Source: Planotetraspora thailandica (GTDB taxonomy: Bacteria > Actinomycetota > Actinomycetes > Streptosporangiales > Streptosporangiaceae). From it: a stretch of 64,000 bases of DNA. Positions 17,188-26,124 of the stretch are shown here, piece by piece (within the stretch, counting starts at the first letter, position 1; every line of letters begins with the position of its first letter). The stretch is from positions 124,001-188,000 of the forward strand of contig NZ_BOOR01000007.1 of assembly GCF_016863335.1 (NCBI RefSeq). The letters are read 5' to 3'. Both the position numbers and the translations under genes were made by a program. Below the pieces are notes generated by a model, which did no database searches, was not told the origin of the DNA, and worked only from the letters and a program-made list of their open reading frames with translations.

Positions 17188-17764
17188 ACCCTGGACAGCC
17201 CTGCCAAAGCCCTAACTACGAGGCATTGGATCGTGAAGCGACGCAGTAGGCGCCCTTGACTCGGTGTGCACGGTCGGGAGACTCAAGCACGAGGAGGACC
17301 GAGAGCATCGGATTGTGGGCACTCCTCGGCTCGCAGTAGCCCGAGACGCAAACATGACCAGGGAGACCCAATACTTCCCCCTAAAGGCCAATGCCGAGGT
17401 GCCCCACTCGTCGAGCCCAACGAAACCACCAGCCTCAATATGAAGGACGCGGACGTCCGTCGCGCCCTGGCTTCCTTGGCGGGCCAGCATTCCCCGTACT
17501 TTCAGTTCCAGGACACCACGAACTTCGACTCCCACGAACGCGAGATCGATGCTATTCACAGCCCCACCGGCGAAGCAGGCCGCGCGATCAACGCTTAGCC
17601 CGCAGAAAACGATGCCCTGTGGATCGTCCCCGACTCGAATTGGCGGTCGAAGCCGAGCCCGACGAGATGAAGTGCAGCCGGCTTGAGAAGTGCTGACTGG
17701 GTGGCGCAAAGTGGGGCGTCCTACTCGACATCGTTGGCTATACCCTCTCTAAGGAGATCGGACT
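17188..17764. other. Intergenic region without a supported gene
   Basis: A forward frame from 17266 to 17598 contains the stretch NMKDADVRRALASLAGQHSP, which looks protein-like but matches no family I recognise and has no good start. The end of the region holds AAGGAG at about 17751, the ribosome site of the following gene. Confidence 0.4.
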
Positions 17765-18454
17765 GTGAGGGTCGAGTTGACACCAGTACCAAGCCCAGGG
17801 CAGCAGTTACCTATGCCCACCGTGACCGTGACGACGACGGTTACCATCACCCCTGTTCCCAAGCCGGACGATGTGCCGCTGACCGATCAGCTCCAAGGCT
17901 GGGGCACTGTTGCGGCTGTGCTCGTAGCCTTAATCATCGCCCTTGTTGGCTGGAAACGAGAAAAAAGTCAGAGAGAGCAAGGCGTGAGAGATGCCGATCA
18001 TCAGCGTGCAGAGGATCGGGCTGACGCCGATCGGCGACTTCATGAGGAGCGAACTGCTGCAGATAGACGACTAAACCAACAGCTCAATGAGCAGCATGAT
18101 AGAGATCGGCGAGTATTCCTAGTTGAACAGTTGTTACGGGTGGGCGAGTTGTATTCCGGCGCCGCATTTCTGAAAGGGCAAGACAGGACACAGGTGGTTC
18201 GGCAGCTTATAATTCATTTGCACGTTCTTCCGGACCCGTACGCATCACTTCTTAAGGTAATCCATGAAGTGCCTATTGGTGTAAAAGGAATGCGCATAAC
18301 CAAGGTCAGATTGGCACAGGGTAACACTGATGTCCATGGCATAAATTCGCAAATGGTGCAAGACGAATTGGCGGATAACGTCAATGAGCTACTCGGCATA
18401 AAAGGAGTCAAACCGCTTGGGGGGCGGTCCATCTGGATGCCTGGCGATGACTAA
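17765..18454 (+). CDS. Single-pass membrane protein with coiled coil, unknown function
   Basis: A 229-residue protein of no recognised family. After a Pro/Thr-rich N-terminus (about residues 1-45) comes one hydrophobic helix, TVAAVLVALIIALVGW (about 50-65), then a highly charged Arg/Glu/Asp-rich segment (about 66-115) predicted to be a coiled coil, and a folded-looking C-terminal part of about 110 residues. Start GTG 17765 has AAGGAG ten bases before it. The lower-GC codon use after residue 110 differs from the biosynthetic block and suggests recent acquisition. It ends exactly where a truncated helicase fragment begins. Confidence 0.55.
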   Translation: MRVELTPVPSPGQQLPMPTVTVTTTVTITPVPKPDDVPLTDQLQGWGTVAAVLVALIIALVGWKREKSQREQGVRDADHQRAEDRADADRRLHEERTAADRRLNQQLNEQHDRDRRVFLVEQLLRVGELYSGAAFLKGQDRTQVVRQLIIHLHVLPDPYASLLKVIHEVPIGVKGMRITKVRLAQGNTDVHGINSQMVQDELADNVNELLGIKGVKPLGGRSIWMPGDD

Positions 18455-18915
18455 CCACCGCATGGGCCCGCCTTTACGAGGACACCGTCGTCCCCGTCTA
18501 CCTTGACGCGACCGCCCGAGCGCTGCTCAGGGAGGGCCGGGCTGCCTATCGCAGGTTTGGGCTCAGCCGGAACTCGCTAGTCGGCTGGGGTGCGGACACG
18601 GTTCTCCTTCCGTTCCGTGGTGACGTCATCATGAACACAATCGCGCTGTCCCTGCTGGCCCAGGACGTCGCCGTGGAGCGGCAAGGCATCGGACTCCTGC
18701 TGGTCGGCGTCGGGGCGGGCGAGGCGCGCGATCTGCTGGAGAAGATGGCGGCCGGACCGCCTCCTGACGCTGGCGAGTTGGCACGCCTGGTGCCGGACAA
18801 GAGGGTGGAGAAGGACGACGGCTATCTGGGCGAGAGCCTGCTATCCCTGGCGTATGCCGCCCGCAGCCTCGATGTGGCCGCCGCCTGGCGGGCCCTGCGT
18901 GAGTTGCCCCGGTAG
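18455..18915 (+). pseudogene. C-terminal fragment of a DEAD/DEAH-helicase-like protein
   Basis: An open frame with no usable start at its head encodes WARLYEDTVVPVYLDATARALLREG, then VLLPFRGDVIMNTIALSLL and a tail ending GYLGESLLSLAYAARSLDVAAAWRALREL. I associate this with the C-termini of large actinomycete DEAD/DEAH-box helicase-like proteins. All helicase motifs are missing, so this is the 3' stub of a gene cut by an insertion or deletion. The junction lies at the end of the preceding membrane-protein gene. Family recall is moderate. Confidence 0.4.
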
Positions 18916-19444
18916 CACGTCTCGCCGCCGATCGCTGGCCACATGATCTCGTCAGCAGGGATCGCGCGAGGGGACGTCACCCCGCGCCGGAGCCTTGATG
19001 GTTCAGTCCCGCAGTAGGAGAGCACGGATTGAGTGCGTCCATAACTCGCTCGACCTGCATAGACGATAATCGTGGTCCTACGTCCTTCATGATCGTCCCG
19101 AGAATATCCCGCGTCGACGCTCTGCGCGAGGTCATGCTGCTGTGCTCCCAGTTCGCTAGAACTCTTATCAGGAGTTCGGGCTCAACCGTACGGCACCGAA
19201 GACGGTTCGAATGAGCGAATTCGTTCTGGGTAGTCATCACCAGTCGGAGAAAAGAGAGACCTGTATCCTCTATCCAGGAATGGGTCTTGGGTGGCGTCCG
19301 TTGGCAAACTCGAGAGGTATCACTTGCCAATATCTGGCTCCCGGATCGAGTCGCTAGACAATTTGGCTAGTGGACATCGAGTCCCAAATGAATCGGTCGC
19401 GCCGTTCGGCCAGGCAGTGCTAAGAATTTTATGATTACACAAGT
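18916..19444. other. Intergenic region, nothing assignable
   Basis: A reverse frame of 117 codons (18977-19330) exists but shows no family motif and no convincing ribosome site. The stretch becomes more AT-rich towards 19444. Confidence 0.4.
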
Positions 19445-20521
19445 TTAGATCAGGCCTCGGAGTGCAGCTATCGCGCTCGCTTGCCCAAGGTTCTCAAATC
19501 CCTCCGGGGTTAACATGAATCGATTCAAGGGCCTATCTCCGTCTGGATATGAGGCGGGCCTGAAAATCCTGCCGTCGGGTCGACGATTTGCTCCTATTTG
19601 CACGTCTATAAGACCGAATATCTTCAGGACTTCGTGTGCACCGTATGCATCACGACCGATGCCAAAGTGTGCGAGCCTTTCGTAAGTTTCCGCCTTTACC
19701 CAGAATTGGGTGGATATTGTCTTGTGTAAGTGAAACAGCATCAGGAGGAATGCTATTTCAGAGTCCTCTAGTACATAGATCCAGCCGTTCTCGAAGAACG
19801 ATGTGGGTAACGCTATATGATGCTCGCCGCTTCTCGGGACAAGGTAAGGTACGGTCTCCCCGGCAGGCCTTGCTCCTCCTTCGTCTAGAATCTGGAACTG
19901 CTCGTACTTTGCATAAGACTCGTTATGTCGCATGAGAGTCGCAAGTTCAACATCTCGAGCGGAGAGGCGTGATAGGGCAGATACAATTGCGCGCCGTTTT
20001 CTCTCTTTAGTGTTATGCGGCCCTCTCTCTTGAGGTGTTGCCGGAGGGACTGTAACAAGATCGGTCCATCCGATTTGGGAGCCGCCAACGATTAGGGGTC
20101 GCCTATTTATAGGACGACCGCCTCCCCGATGGTACATCTGAGCTTCGTAAAGAGCAATAAGATATAGTTGTAGGGCTATACCGCGTGGCGACATAATTCG
20201 AGTCATAGGTGGCCGCTCATTAACGGGAGGAAGTCGCCGGTCGTCAGCATCAATGCTTGCGGTTATGTCCGAATAGACGAACCGTTGTCGTATCCGTATT
20301 GTGCTAGGTCGCCTGTCTGGACTACCTAGTCTCCTCAACTGCTCCTGGGCGCGGACCACCGTCTCAGCTGCTTCCATCGCCTCTAGGCGCTCAAGACGCT
20401 TCTGCAATGTCTGCCGCTGCTTACTTCTCATCCTTGCCCTCTCTCTGGCTGACTGCGCGAAGGAACTAGTCGGCTGTCGAGTACTGCGCCTTGACCCGCC
20501 CTCATTCCCTAGGGCCGTCAT
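19445..20521 (-). CDS. Hypothetical protein with possible winged-helix C-terminus, AT-richer than neighbours
   Basis: A 358-residue protein not recognised. The N-terminal 70 residues are basic and helical (RERARMRSKQRQTLQKRLERLEAME, split here only to describe a probable coiled coil). The middle holds SPRGIALQLYLIALYEAQM and PLIVGGSQIGWTDLV. The C-terminal half (SEIAFLLMLFHLHK ... YGAHEVLKIFGLIDV ... FMLTPEGFENLG) looks like winged-helix DNA-binding repeats, as in some plasmid or phage replication and regulatory proteins. ATG 20521 has no clear ribosome site. Its base composition is visibly lower in GC than the flanks, which suggests transfer. DNA binding is inference only. Confidence 0.5.
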   Translation of the reverse strand: MTALGNEGGSRRSTRQPTSSFAQSARERARMRSKQRQTLQKRLERLEAMEAAETVVRAQEQLRRLGSPDRRPSTIRIRQRFVYSDITASIDADDRRLPPVNERPPMTRIMSPRGIALQLYLIALYEAQMYHRGGGRPINRRPLIVGGSQIGWTDLVTVPPATPQERGPHNTKERKRRAIVSALSRLSARDVELATLMRHNESYAKYEQFQILDEGGARPAGETVPYLVPRSGEHHIALPTSFFENGWIYVLEDSEIAFLLMLFHLHKTISTQFWVKAETYERLAHFGIGRDAYGAHEVLKIFGLIDVQIGANRRPDGRIFRPASYPDGDRPLNRFMLTPEGFENLGQASAIAALRGLI

Positions 20522-20700
20522 TACATGATGAGGCCATGATCAACCGGGGCAGGCTGGCGGGTCAAGGCGTTGATCGGTGGTCCGCAGAGATGGGGCGTCG
20601 GTGGCGCATGATGGTGGGCGACCTCAGCCGTGCGGGGCTCCGGATGCCGCCGGAGCCCCGCTTACGGCGATCTCTCTCGAGCGAAGCAGGAGAATGCCGT

Positions 20701-20883
20701 ATGGGTAAGCCTAGTAAGACCCCCAACCCTCCCGAAGAGCCGCCACGGCTGTCTGTGCGGTGGGTTGTGATCCTTGCTCTTTCCGGGGCTTCGGCCATCT
20801 CTACGTACTCAGCAGGCGGTCCGGCCGTAGCTATCGGTACGGCGACTGCCGTTCTCCTTGCTATGCACGCCGCCGTTAAGTAG
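20701..20883 (+). CDS. Small membrane protein, 60 residues
   Basis: MGKPSKTPNPPEEPPRL is followed by two hydrophobic segments, VRWVVILALSGASAIS and AVAIGTATAVLLAMHAAV, so a hairpin of two membrane helices is likely. ATG 20701 has AGGAG eight bases upstream. The same frame is open from 20536 (ATG with GATGAGG before it), which would add 55 residues of low-complexity basic sequence; the shorter form is preferred. Tiny membrane proteins like this are frequent in actinomycete mobile elements; function unknown. Confidence 0.45.
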   Translation: MGKPSKTPNPPEEPPRLSVRWVVILALSGASAISTYSAGGPAVAIGTATAVLLAMHAAVK

Positions 20884-21424
20884 TAGCTGGAGCGATATGG
20901 GTCACGGGCGGAGGCTTGTCAGTCACCGGCACTACTTGTGGTGGCTTGCAATCCTCCGCTCGATCTCATCTCTGAAGTACTGATCGGCGCCGCCCCGCAC
21001 CAACGCTCCAAGGCGCGCTCCACTCGCCGCAACGGCCACGGCGACCGGAGTTGCCCGGGCTTGACATGCCGATGTCGATTGCGTGAAGACTCGAGAGGGG
21101 AGAAGCGGCCTGCAGTCTTTGACGAAGATCAGGAGTAGGCACTTCTCAGGGTCGCCTCGCAGCGGACGACGGCGGTTGATCGCCACTGGTTGCAACTTCC
21201 GCCCGGTAGCCGTCTGCTACCTGCGGCGACGGTCCATCAGTCGTTAACTGACGGTCCTCGTGGACACCACTGGCGTGCAGTTTCGACATCCACTGATTGT
21301 GCTGAGCGTCGAGCGCTCCGCCATCTGCGGCTCTAGCCTGGTGTGTCACAACCCGTGGAGTGCGGTGCTGAAGGCTCCCAGAGTTCGAGGTGCCTGTGTG
21401 TCGGGAGGGCCGCTAGCTACGAGG
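20884..21424. other. Region between the small membrane gene and the queC promoter
   Basis: No supported gene. A reverse frame at 20932-21195 contains ATPVAVAVAASGARLGALV and could be a small protein of about 85 residues, but there is no ribosome site or family match. Confidence 0.35.
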
Positions 21425-21454
21425 TTGGCATCTGGTTCTCGCAGTAACTACGCT
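21425..21454 (+). promoter_or_regulatory. Candidate promoter of the queC-dpdA operon
   Basis: TTGGCA (21425-21430) and TACGCT (21449-21454) are separated by 18 bases, the spacing of vegetative actinomycete promoters. They lie 63 bases before the GTG of queC. Only motif inspection supports this. Confidence 0.35.
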
Positions 21455-21516
21455 CATCTTGTCGGATGACAGTGCTGTAATTTCCCTGGACGCGCAGGCG
21501 AGCAGAGGGTGGAGAA

Positions 21517-22221
21517 GTGACTACAACCCAGCGCAAGGCCGTGGTGCTGCTAAGTGGCGGCCTCGACTCGACCACTGTTTTGGCGATCGCGCGCGAACAA
21601 GGCTACGAGACCTACGCCCTGAGCTTCCGGTATGGGCAGCGCCACACGGAGGAACTTGAGGCCGCCACGCGGGTTGCGGCTGAGTTGGGCGCAGCAAAGC
21701 ATGTGATCGCTGATATCAATCTCGCGGTGTTCGGCGGGTCCGCGCTCACCGACGACGCCCTCGATGTGCCCCATCACGAAAGCGTCGATGACCTCGGTAG
21801 TGAGATCCCGATCACGTACGTCCCCGCACGGAACACAGTGTTCCTGTCCTTCGCTCTGGCCTGGGCGGAGACGCTGGGCTCTTCTGATGTGTTCATCGGC
21901 GTGAACGCTCTGGATTACAGCGGCTATCCGGATTGCCGGCCCGAGTACATCGAGGCCTACGAACGTATGGCGAACCTGGCGACGAAGGCTGGGGTCGAAG
22001 GCACACAGAAGTTGAAGATCCACACTCCTCTCATCGAGCTGACCAAGGCCCAGACGATCGAGCGTGGGCTGGAGTTGGGTGTCGATTACTCCTGGACCCA
22101 CAGCTGCTACGACCCCATCGACGGGCGAGCCTGTGGGACCTGCGACTCTTGCCTGCTGCGCGGGAGGGGCTTCAAAGAGCTCGGTTTGGTCGACCCAGCC
22201 CTCAGCCCTGCAAAGAATTGA
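21517..22221 (+). CDS. queC: 7-cyano-7-deazaguanine (preQ0) synthase
   Basis: QueC converts 7-carboxy-7-deazaguanine to preQ0 with ATP and ammonia. The 234-residue protein has the PP-loop [10 protein letters not shown] near the N-terminus and the C-terminal zinc site in [14 protein letters not shown], together with an upstream Cys in [14 protein letters not shown] and [17 protein letters not shown] are standard QueC blocks. GTG 21517 is preceded by GGAG. It is the first gene of a forward operon in which the other deazaguanine enzymes follow with 7-base or overlapping junctions. No queF is in view, so preQ0 is not expected to be reduced to preQ1 by the operon, which fits use for DNA rather than queuosine tRNA. 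Confidence 0.95.
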   Translation: MTTTQRKAVVLLSGGLDSTTVLAIAREQGYETYALSFRYGQRHTEELEAATRVAAELGAAKHVIADINLAVFGGSALTDDALDVPHHESVDDLGSEIPITYVPARNTVFLSFALAWAETLGSSDVFIGVNALDYSGYPDCRPEYIEAYERMANLATKAGVEGTQKLKIHTPLIELTKAQTIERGLELGVDYSWTHSCYDPIDGRACGTCDSCLLRGRGFKELGLVDPALSPAKN

Positions 22222-22228
22222 TCCCGGC

Positions 22229-22867
22229 ATGTACCGGGTGAAGGAAATCTTCTACACGCTTCAAGGTGAAGGTAGCCACGCGGGGCGGCCGTCTGTCTTC
22301 TGCCGCTTTACGAGCTGCAATCTATGGACGGGCCGGGAGAAGGATCGGCACCGGGCGATCTGCAAGTTCTGTGACACGGATTTCGTCGGAACCGACGGTC
22401 CGGGCGGAGGACGGTTCCAGACTGCCGCCGATCTGGCCGCAGCGGTAGCGAAGACCTGGCAGGGGCGTGCGCATGCTCGAAGCAGACCGTACGTGGTCTG
22501 CACCGGGGGAGAGCCGCTGCTGCAACTAGATGCGGAAGCGGTCGACGCTCTGCACGCCGAGGGCTTTGAGATCGCCATCGAGACCAACGGCACACGGCCT
22601 GCACCTGACGGTATCGACTGGATCTGCGTGAGTCCGAAGGCCGGCGCCGAACTGGTTCTGAAGGCCGGGCACGACCTGAAGTTGGTCTATCCGCAGGTCG
22701 GCGCTGAGCCTGAACGTTTTGAAGACCTTGATTTTGATCGCTTCATGCTGCAACCGATGGACGGCCCGGACGTCGCCGCTAATACACAGGCGGCGATCGC
22801 ATACTGCCTCGAACATCCTCAGTGGCACTTGAGCATCCAGACCCACAAGACGCTGGGGATCCGTTGA
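22229..22867 (+). CDS. queE: 7-carboxy-7-deazaguanine synthase, radical SAM
   Basis: QueE contracts 6-carboxy-tetrahydropterin to 7-carboxy-7-deazaguanine. The 212-residue protein begins [15 protein letters not shown], a hallmark of QueE. Its cluster motif is the unusual C-x14-C-x2-C type (first Cys in TSCNLW, the other two in [11 protein letters not shown]) instead of C-x3-C-x2-C; this variant is known from Burkholderia multivorans Que[10 protein letters not shown] and [10 protein letters not shown] complete the SAM pocket. ATG 22229 lies 7 bases after queC, and its stop overlaps the ATG of queD by one base. Confidence 0.95.
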   Translation: MYRVKEIFYTLQGEGSHAGRPSVFCRFTSCNLWTGREKDRHRAICKFCDTDFVGTDGPGGGRFQTAADLAAAVAKTWQGRAHARSRPYVVCTGGEPLLQLDAEAVDALHAEGFEIAIETNGTRPAPDGIDWICVSPKAGAELVLKAGHDLKLVYPQVGAEPERFEDLDFDRFMLQPMDGPDVAANTQAAIAYCLEHPQWHLSIQTHKTLGIR

Positions 22868-23223
22868 TGGAAATCTTTCGTGAGTTCATATTCGAGGCCG
22901 CGCACCGACTCCCGAACGTCCCGCCTGGCCATAAGTGCGCTCGACTTCATGGGCACAGCTTCCGCGTTGAGGTCCATGTGCAGGGCGACGTGGACCCGGC
23001 GACTGGGTGGGTCATGGACTTCGCAGAGATCAAGGCTGCGTTCAAGCCGCTCCTGGACCAACTTGACCACTACTACCTCAACGAAGTCCCGGGACTGGAG
23101 AACCCGACCAGCGAGGTACTCGCTAAGTGGGTGTGGGATCGACTGATCGGCGACCTGCCCTTATCGGCGATCCACGTACGCGAGACGTGCACCTCCGGCT
23201 GCATCTACCGGGGAGAGAACTGA
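22867..23223 (+). CDS. queD: 6-carboxy-5,6,7,8-tetrahydropterin synthase
   Basis: QueD makes 6-carboxy-tetrahydropterin from dihydroneopterin triphosphate. The 118-residue protein has the zinc ligands His in FEAAHRLP and both His of LHGHSF, and the catalytic Cys in [18 protein letters not shown] and LDHYYLNE are the expected conserved blocks, and a terminal Glu lies in VRETCTSGC. One-base overlaps join it to queE upstream and folE2 downstream, so the four precursor genes form a translationally coupled set. Confidence 0.95.
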   Translation: MEIFREFIFEAAHRLPNVPPGHKCARLHGHSFRVEVHVQGDVDPATGWVMDFAEIKAAFKPLLDQLDHYYLNEVPGLENPTSEVLAKWVWDRLIGDLPLSAIHVRETCTSGCIYRGEN

Positions 23224-24020
23224 TGCTTGAGGACGTACAGGCAGCACCTGACACTCGTGGCATCCCTCTTGATGAAGTGGGGATTGAGGGCCTTCGCTAC
23301 CCAGTGCTGGTCGCTGACGGCCAAGGAGCTAAGCGCGAGACCGTGGCCACGGCCTCCATGTCAGTCAGTCTGGGCCCTGAGGTCAAAGGCGCCCATCTGA
23401 GTCGCTTCATTGAGGTGCTGCACAACGCGCGAGAGCAACTCACCCCACACAGCGCTGCCAGCTTGGCCGACGACCTGCGGCAACATATGGGGAGCCCTTC
23501 CGCGCGTGTGCACCTGACCTTCCCCTATTTCCTCGAGCGCGAGGCACCCGTCACGCGGGCCCGGGCGTATGTCGAATACACCTGCGCCGTGTCCGCGGTG
23601 AGCAACGGCAACGGCACGGCAGTGACCTTGAGCGTTGAGGTGCCTGTCACCAGCGTGTGCCCATGTAGCAAGGCGATCAGTGATCGCGGCGCCCACAATC
23701 AACGTGGCCACATCACGATTGACATCAAGCCCGCCGATCATGCGACTGATCTATGGTTCGATGAGTTGATCAGCATCGCGGAAGATGCTGCTTCTTCTCC
23801 GGTCTATGCGCTGCTGAAGCGACCCGATGAACGCCATGTCACGATGGCGGGCTACGACAATCCTGTTTTTGTTGAGGACATGGTCCGCAACGTATGCCTG
23901 GCCTTGGATGCAGCCGAGCACGTCGCCTCCTATCGCGTTCGTGCCGTCAACGACGAGAGCATCCATAATCACGCGGCCTACGCCGCGGTCTCGTGGACCT
24001 CGCCGCGTGTAGCACCGTGA
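23223..24020 (+). CDS. folE2: GTP cyclohydrolase IB (FolE2 family)
   Basis: Produces dihydroneopterin triphosphate from GTP, the first step toward preQ0. The 265-residue sequence contains VPVTSVCPCSKAISDRGAHNQRGH, given here only as landmarks: the CPCSK metal-site Cys and the downstream His. FLEREAPVTRARAYVEY and ESIHNHAAYA are further family blocks. FolE2 is the zinc-independent alternative to FolE. Having its own copy makes the operon self-sufficient for precursor supply. The stop overlaps the next GTG by 3 bases. Confidence 0.93.
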   Translation: MLEDVQAAPDTRGIPLDEVGIEGLRYPVLVADGQGAKRETVATASMSVSLGPEVKGAHLSRFIEVLHNAREQLTPHSAASLADDLRQHMGSPSARVHLTFPYFLEREAPVTRARAYVEYTCAVSAVSNGNGTAVTLSVEVPVTSVCPCSKAISDRGAHNQRGHITIDIKPADHATDLWFDELISIAEDAASSPVYALLKRPDERHVTMAGYDNPVFVEDMVRNVCLALDAAEHVASYRVRAVNDESIHNHAAYAAVSWTSPRVAP

Positions 24021-24976
24021 ATGACATTGCGGGCCAGCACGGGCAGACCGTGCACGTCGTGGTCACCTGTACCAACCGCAAGCGTGGTGTCGCGCCTGAG
24101 CATCTGCGTGTCCGGAGTCTGGGCACTGGGAGCGTTGATGTGCGTTGCGAGGAGTGGGTGCAGCGTCTGTCTGCTGCGTCAGCGGCGAGGCCGGCCAGCG
24201 ACATGTATGCCGGTGAGCATTGGCTGATTGCACGTGGGCTTGCTGAGATCGCCGGCGAGGATGCGACCTTGTGGGTATGTTCGGCAGGCTACGGACTAAT
24301 CAGGGTCGATGCGCGTATCGCGCCCTACGCGGCTACTTTCGCAGCGGGTCATGAAGACTCTGTGGCGCCTGACATGGCTGGGGCACGCCGATGGTGGGAG
24401 CAGTTGGCTGCCTGGGACGGGCTCCAAGCAGGTCAGCCGCGTTCCTTCACCGCTCTGGCTCGCAGAGATCCGGATGCGGCAATCGTGGCGGTCTTGTCGG
24501 AGCCGTACCTTCGCGCGTGTGCAACTGACCTGCGCGATGCTGCAAAAGCGTTGACCAGCGAGGACAGTCTGTCCATCATCGGGCCAGGCGGACGAAGCTC
24601 CGAGGTCGACGAGTTCGTCATCCCGGTTACTGCTGCACTCACCCCCGTGCTGGGGGGGAGTCTGCTGTCGCTCAATGCTCGAGCAGCAGCCCATGTCTTG
24701 GAGGCGGGTCGGGCTAGCGGGGAGCCCGTTAGCCGGTCCATGCTCGCCAAACTCATGGCAGATGCCACCGCTGGAGCACCCCAGACAGCACCGAAGGCTC
24801 CGGGCATTCGCATGGCGGACGAGGAGGTCCGTGCCTTCATCCGCAAGCATCTTGTGTACGGCCCCACGTCGGCGACGGCGCTGTTGCGTGAGCTGCGTAG
24901 GTCGGGTCGGTCGTGTGAGCAGGCCCGCTTTCGAGAGCTCTTCCTGGCAGAGGCTCGCTCCGGAGGTTGGCGGTGA
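24017..24976 (+). CDS. Unknown protein in the dpd modification operon, possible DUF6884/YaaA-like fold
   Basis: A 319-residue protein starting at GTG 24017, overlapping the folE2 stop. The N-terminal half has HVVVTCTNRKRG, then MYAGEHWLIARGLAEI, then LWVCSAGYGLI and IAPYAATF. This order (a Cys-rich CxxRK strand, a YxG helix and a SAxxGL turn) recalls DUF6884/YaaA-like proteins. The C-terminal part (LAKLMADATAG ... VRAFIRKHLVYGPTSATALLRELRRSGRSC) looks like a helical DNA-binding segment. It sits between precursor synthesis and the DGQHR/dpdA genes, where a nucleobase-tailoring function such as DpdC (preQ0 to amido-deazaguanine) might be expected. No clear DpdC is present elsewhere in the window. 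The role is a hypothesis. Confidence 0.55.
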   Translation: MNDIAGQHGQTVHVVVTCTNRKRGVAPEHLRVRSLGTGSVDVRCEEWVQRLSAASAARPASDMYAGEHWLIARGLAEIAGEDATLWVCSAGYGLIRVDARIAPYAATFAAGHEDSVAPDMAGARRWWEQLAAWDGLQAGQPRSFTALARRDPDAAIVAVLSEPYLRACATDLRDAAKALTSEDSLSIIGPGGRSSEVDEFVIPVTAALTPVLGGSLLSLNARAAAHVLEAGRASGEPVSRSMLAKLMADATAGAPQTAPKAPGIRMADEEVRAFIRKHLVYGPTSATALLRELRRSGRSCEQARFRELFLAEARSGGWR

Positions 24977-26124
24977 CGCCCATGCCAAGGAAGCCCGCCA
25001 CAACTGAAGTACGCGCGCTGCGGATTGTTCAAGCCAAGGACTATCCGCTGTATGTGTTCATGTTGCGGGCCGAGGAGGTCCTGCAGTTCGCGGATATTTC
25101 TCGGGTGAGCCGGGACGAGGCTGGCAAGCTGATTGGCTACCAGCGGCCTCAGGTGAAAAAGCACATCCAAGAGATTGTTGAGTACTTGGATAGCGACGTC
25201 CCGATTTTCCCGAATCCGATCATTATGGCTCTGTCGCCCAACGTGCAGTTCCGTAGTACGCGGGGTGGCAACAGGCACCCTTCTGATGGGATCTCCGATA
25301 CGGGGAGGCTCACGATCCCTGTCCCGCAGGAGGGTAAGCCCAAGCCGGCGTGGATCGTCGATGGTCAGCAGCGAGCGTTGGCGCTCGCACAGACCCGTCG
25401 GAATGATTTTCCCGTCCCCGTCACGGCGTTCGTGGCGGACACGGTGAACCTGCAGCGCGACCAGTTCGTTCGGATCAACAACACCAAGCCGTTGCCTCGG
25501 GGCCTTGTCACAGAGCTTCTGCCAGAGGTCGACAGCCCTCTACCACCGCGCCTGGCGATCAGGAAGGCTCCGTCGCATCTGTGCGATGTCTTGAACGCTG
25601 ACAAGAACTCGCCGTTCTACGGGTTGATCAGGCGGGCGTCGACCGCCGGCACCAAACAGCCTGATGCTGTGGTGACCGACACGGGCATCGTCGACATGAT
25701 CCAAGAAAGCCTCCTGTCCTCCTCTGGATGCCTGTACCCGTATCGGCATATTGGCCGTGGTGAGACGGACTTCGATGGCATCATCCAGGCACTTTTCATC
25801 TACTGGACGGCGGTGCGCGACACCTTCCCCGTCGCATGGGGCAAACCGCCGGAGAAGAGTCGGCTCATGCACGGGGCGGGGATTCGGGCGATGGGCCGCC
25901 TGATGGATCGGATTCTTGGCGTAGTCGATCCCGCACGATCGGATGCCCCGGAGAGCGTGCGACAGCATCTCGAGTTGATCGCCCCCTATTGCAGGTGGAC
26001 GGAGGGCTCATGGGAAGAACTCGGGCACCGGTGGAATGAGATAGAGAACGTAGGTAAGCACGTTCAAGAGCTCTCTAACTACCTCATCCGTGTCCACCAG
26101 ATTGCCCGTAGGGAGCTCACATGA
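24973..26124 (+). CDS. DGQHR-domain protein, DpdB/DndB-like (first copy)
   Basis: A 383-residue protein with the DGQHR signature as WIVDGQQRALAL, followed by FVRINNTKPLPRGLVTELLPE, the block shared by DndB and DpdB proteins. In the Salmonella Dpd system DpdB is the ATP-using partner that DpdA needs to put preQ0 into DNA. GTG 24973 is chosen because CGGAGG lies 7 bases upstream and the start overlaps the preceding stop by 4 bases. The stop overlaps the dpdA ATG by 4 bases. A second, diverged copy follows dpdA, so the two may form a heteromeric partner. Confidence 0.8.
   Translation: MTPMPRKPATTEVRALRIVQAKDYPLYVFMLRAEEVLQFADISRVSRDEAGKLIGYQRPQVKKHIQEIVEYLDSDVPIFPNPIIMALSPNVQFRSTRGGNRHPSDGISDTGRLTIPVPQEGKPKPAWIVDGQQRALALAQTRRNDFPVPVTAFVADTVNLQRDQFVRINNTKPLPRGLVTELLPEVDSPLPPRLAIRKAPSHLCDVLNADKNSPFYGLIRRASTAGTKQPDAVVTDTGIVDMIQESLLSSSGCLYPYRHIGRGETDFDGIIQALFIYWTAVRDTFPVAWGKPPEKSRLMHGAGIRAMGRLMDRILGVVDPARSDAPESVRQHLELIAPYCRWTEGSWEELGHRWNEIENVGKHVQELSNYLIRVHQIARRELT

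Noticed and set aside
17266-17598. Forward open frame of 110 codons after the IS4 fragment
   Set aside because: The first half is basic low-complexity sequence and the second half has no known relatives I can name; no start signal.
18977-19330. Reverse open frame of 117 codons
   Set aside because: No ribosome site, no family motif and poor codon bias; more likely chance.
21455-21516. PreQ1 riboswitch ahead of queC
   Set aside because: The leader is short and shows no preQ1 aptamer hairpin with an A-rich tail; the pathway also ends at preQ0.
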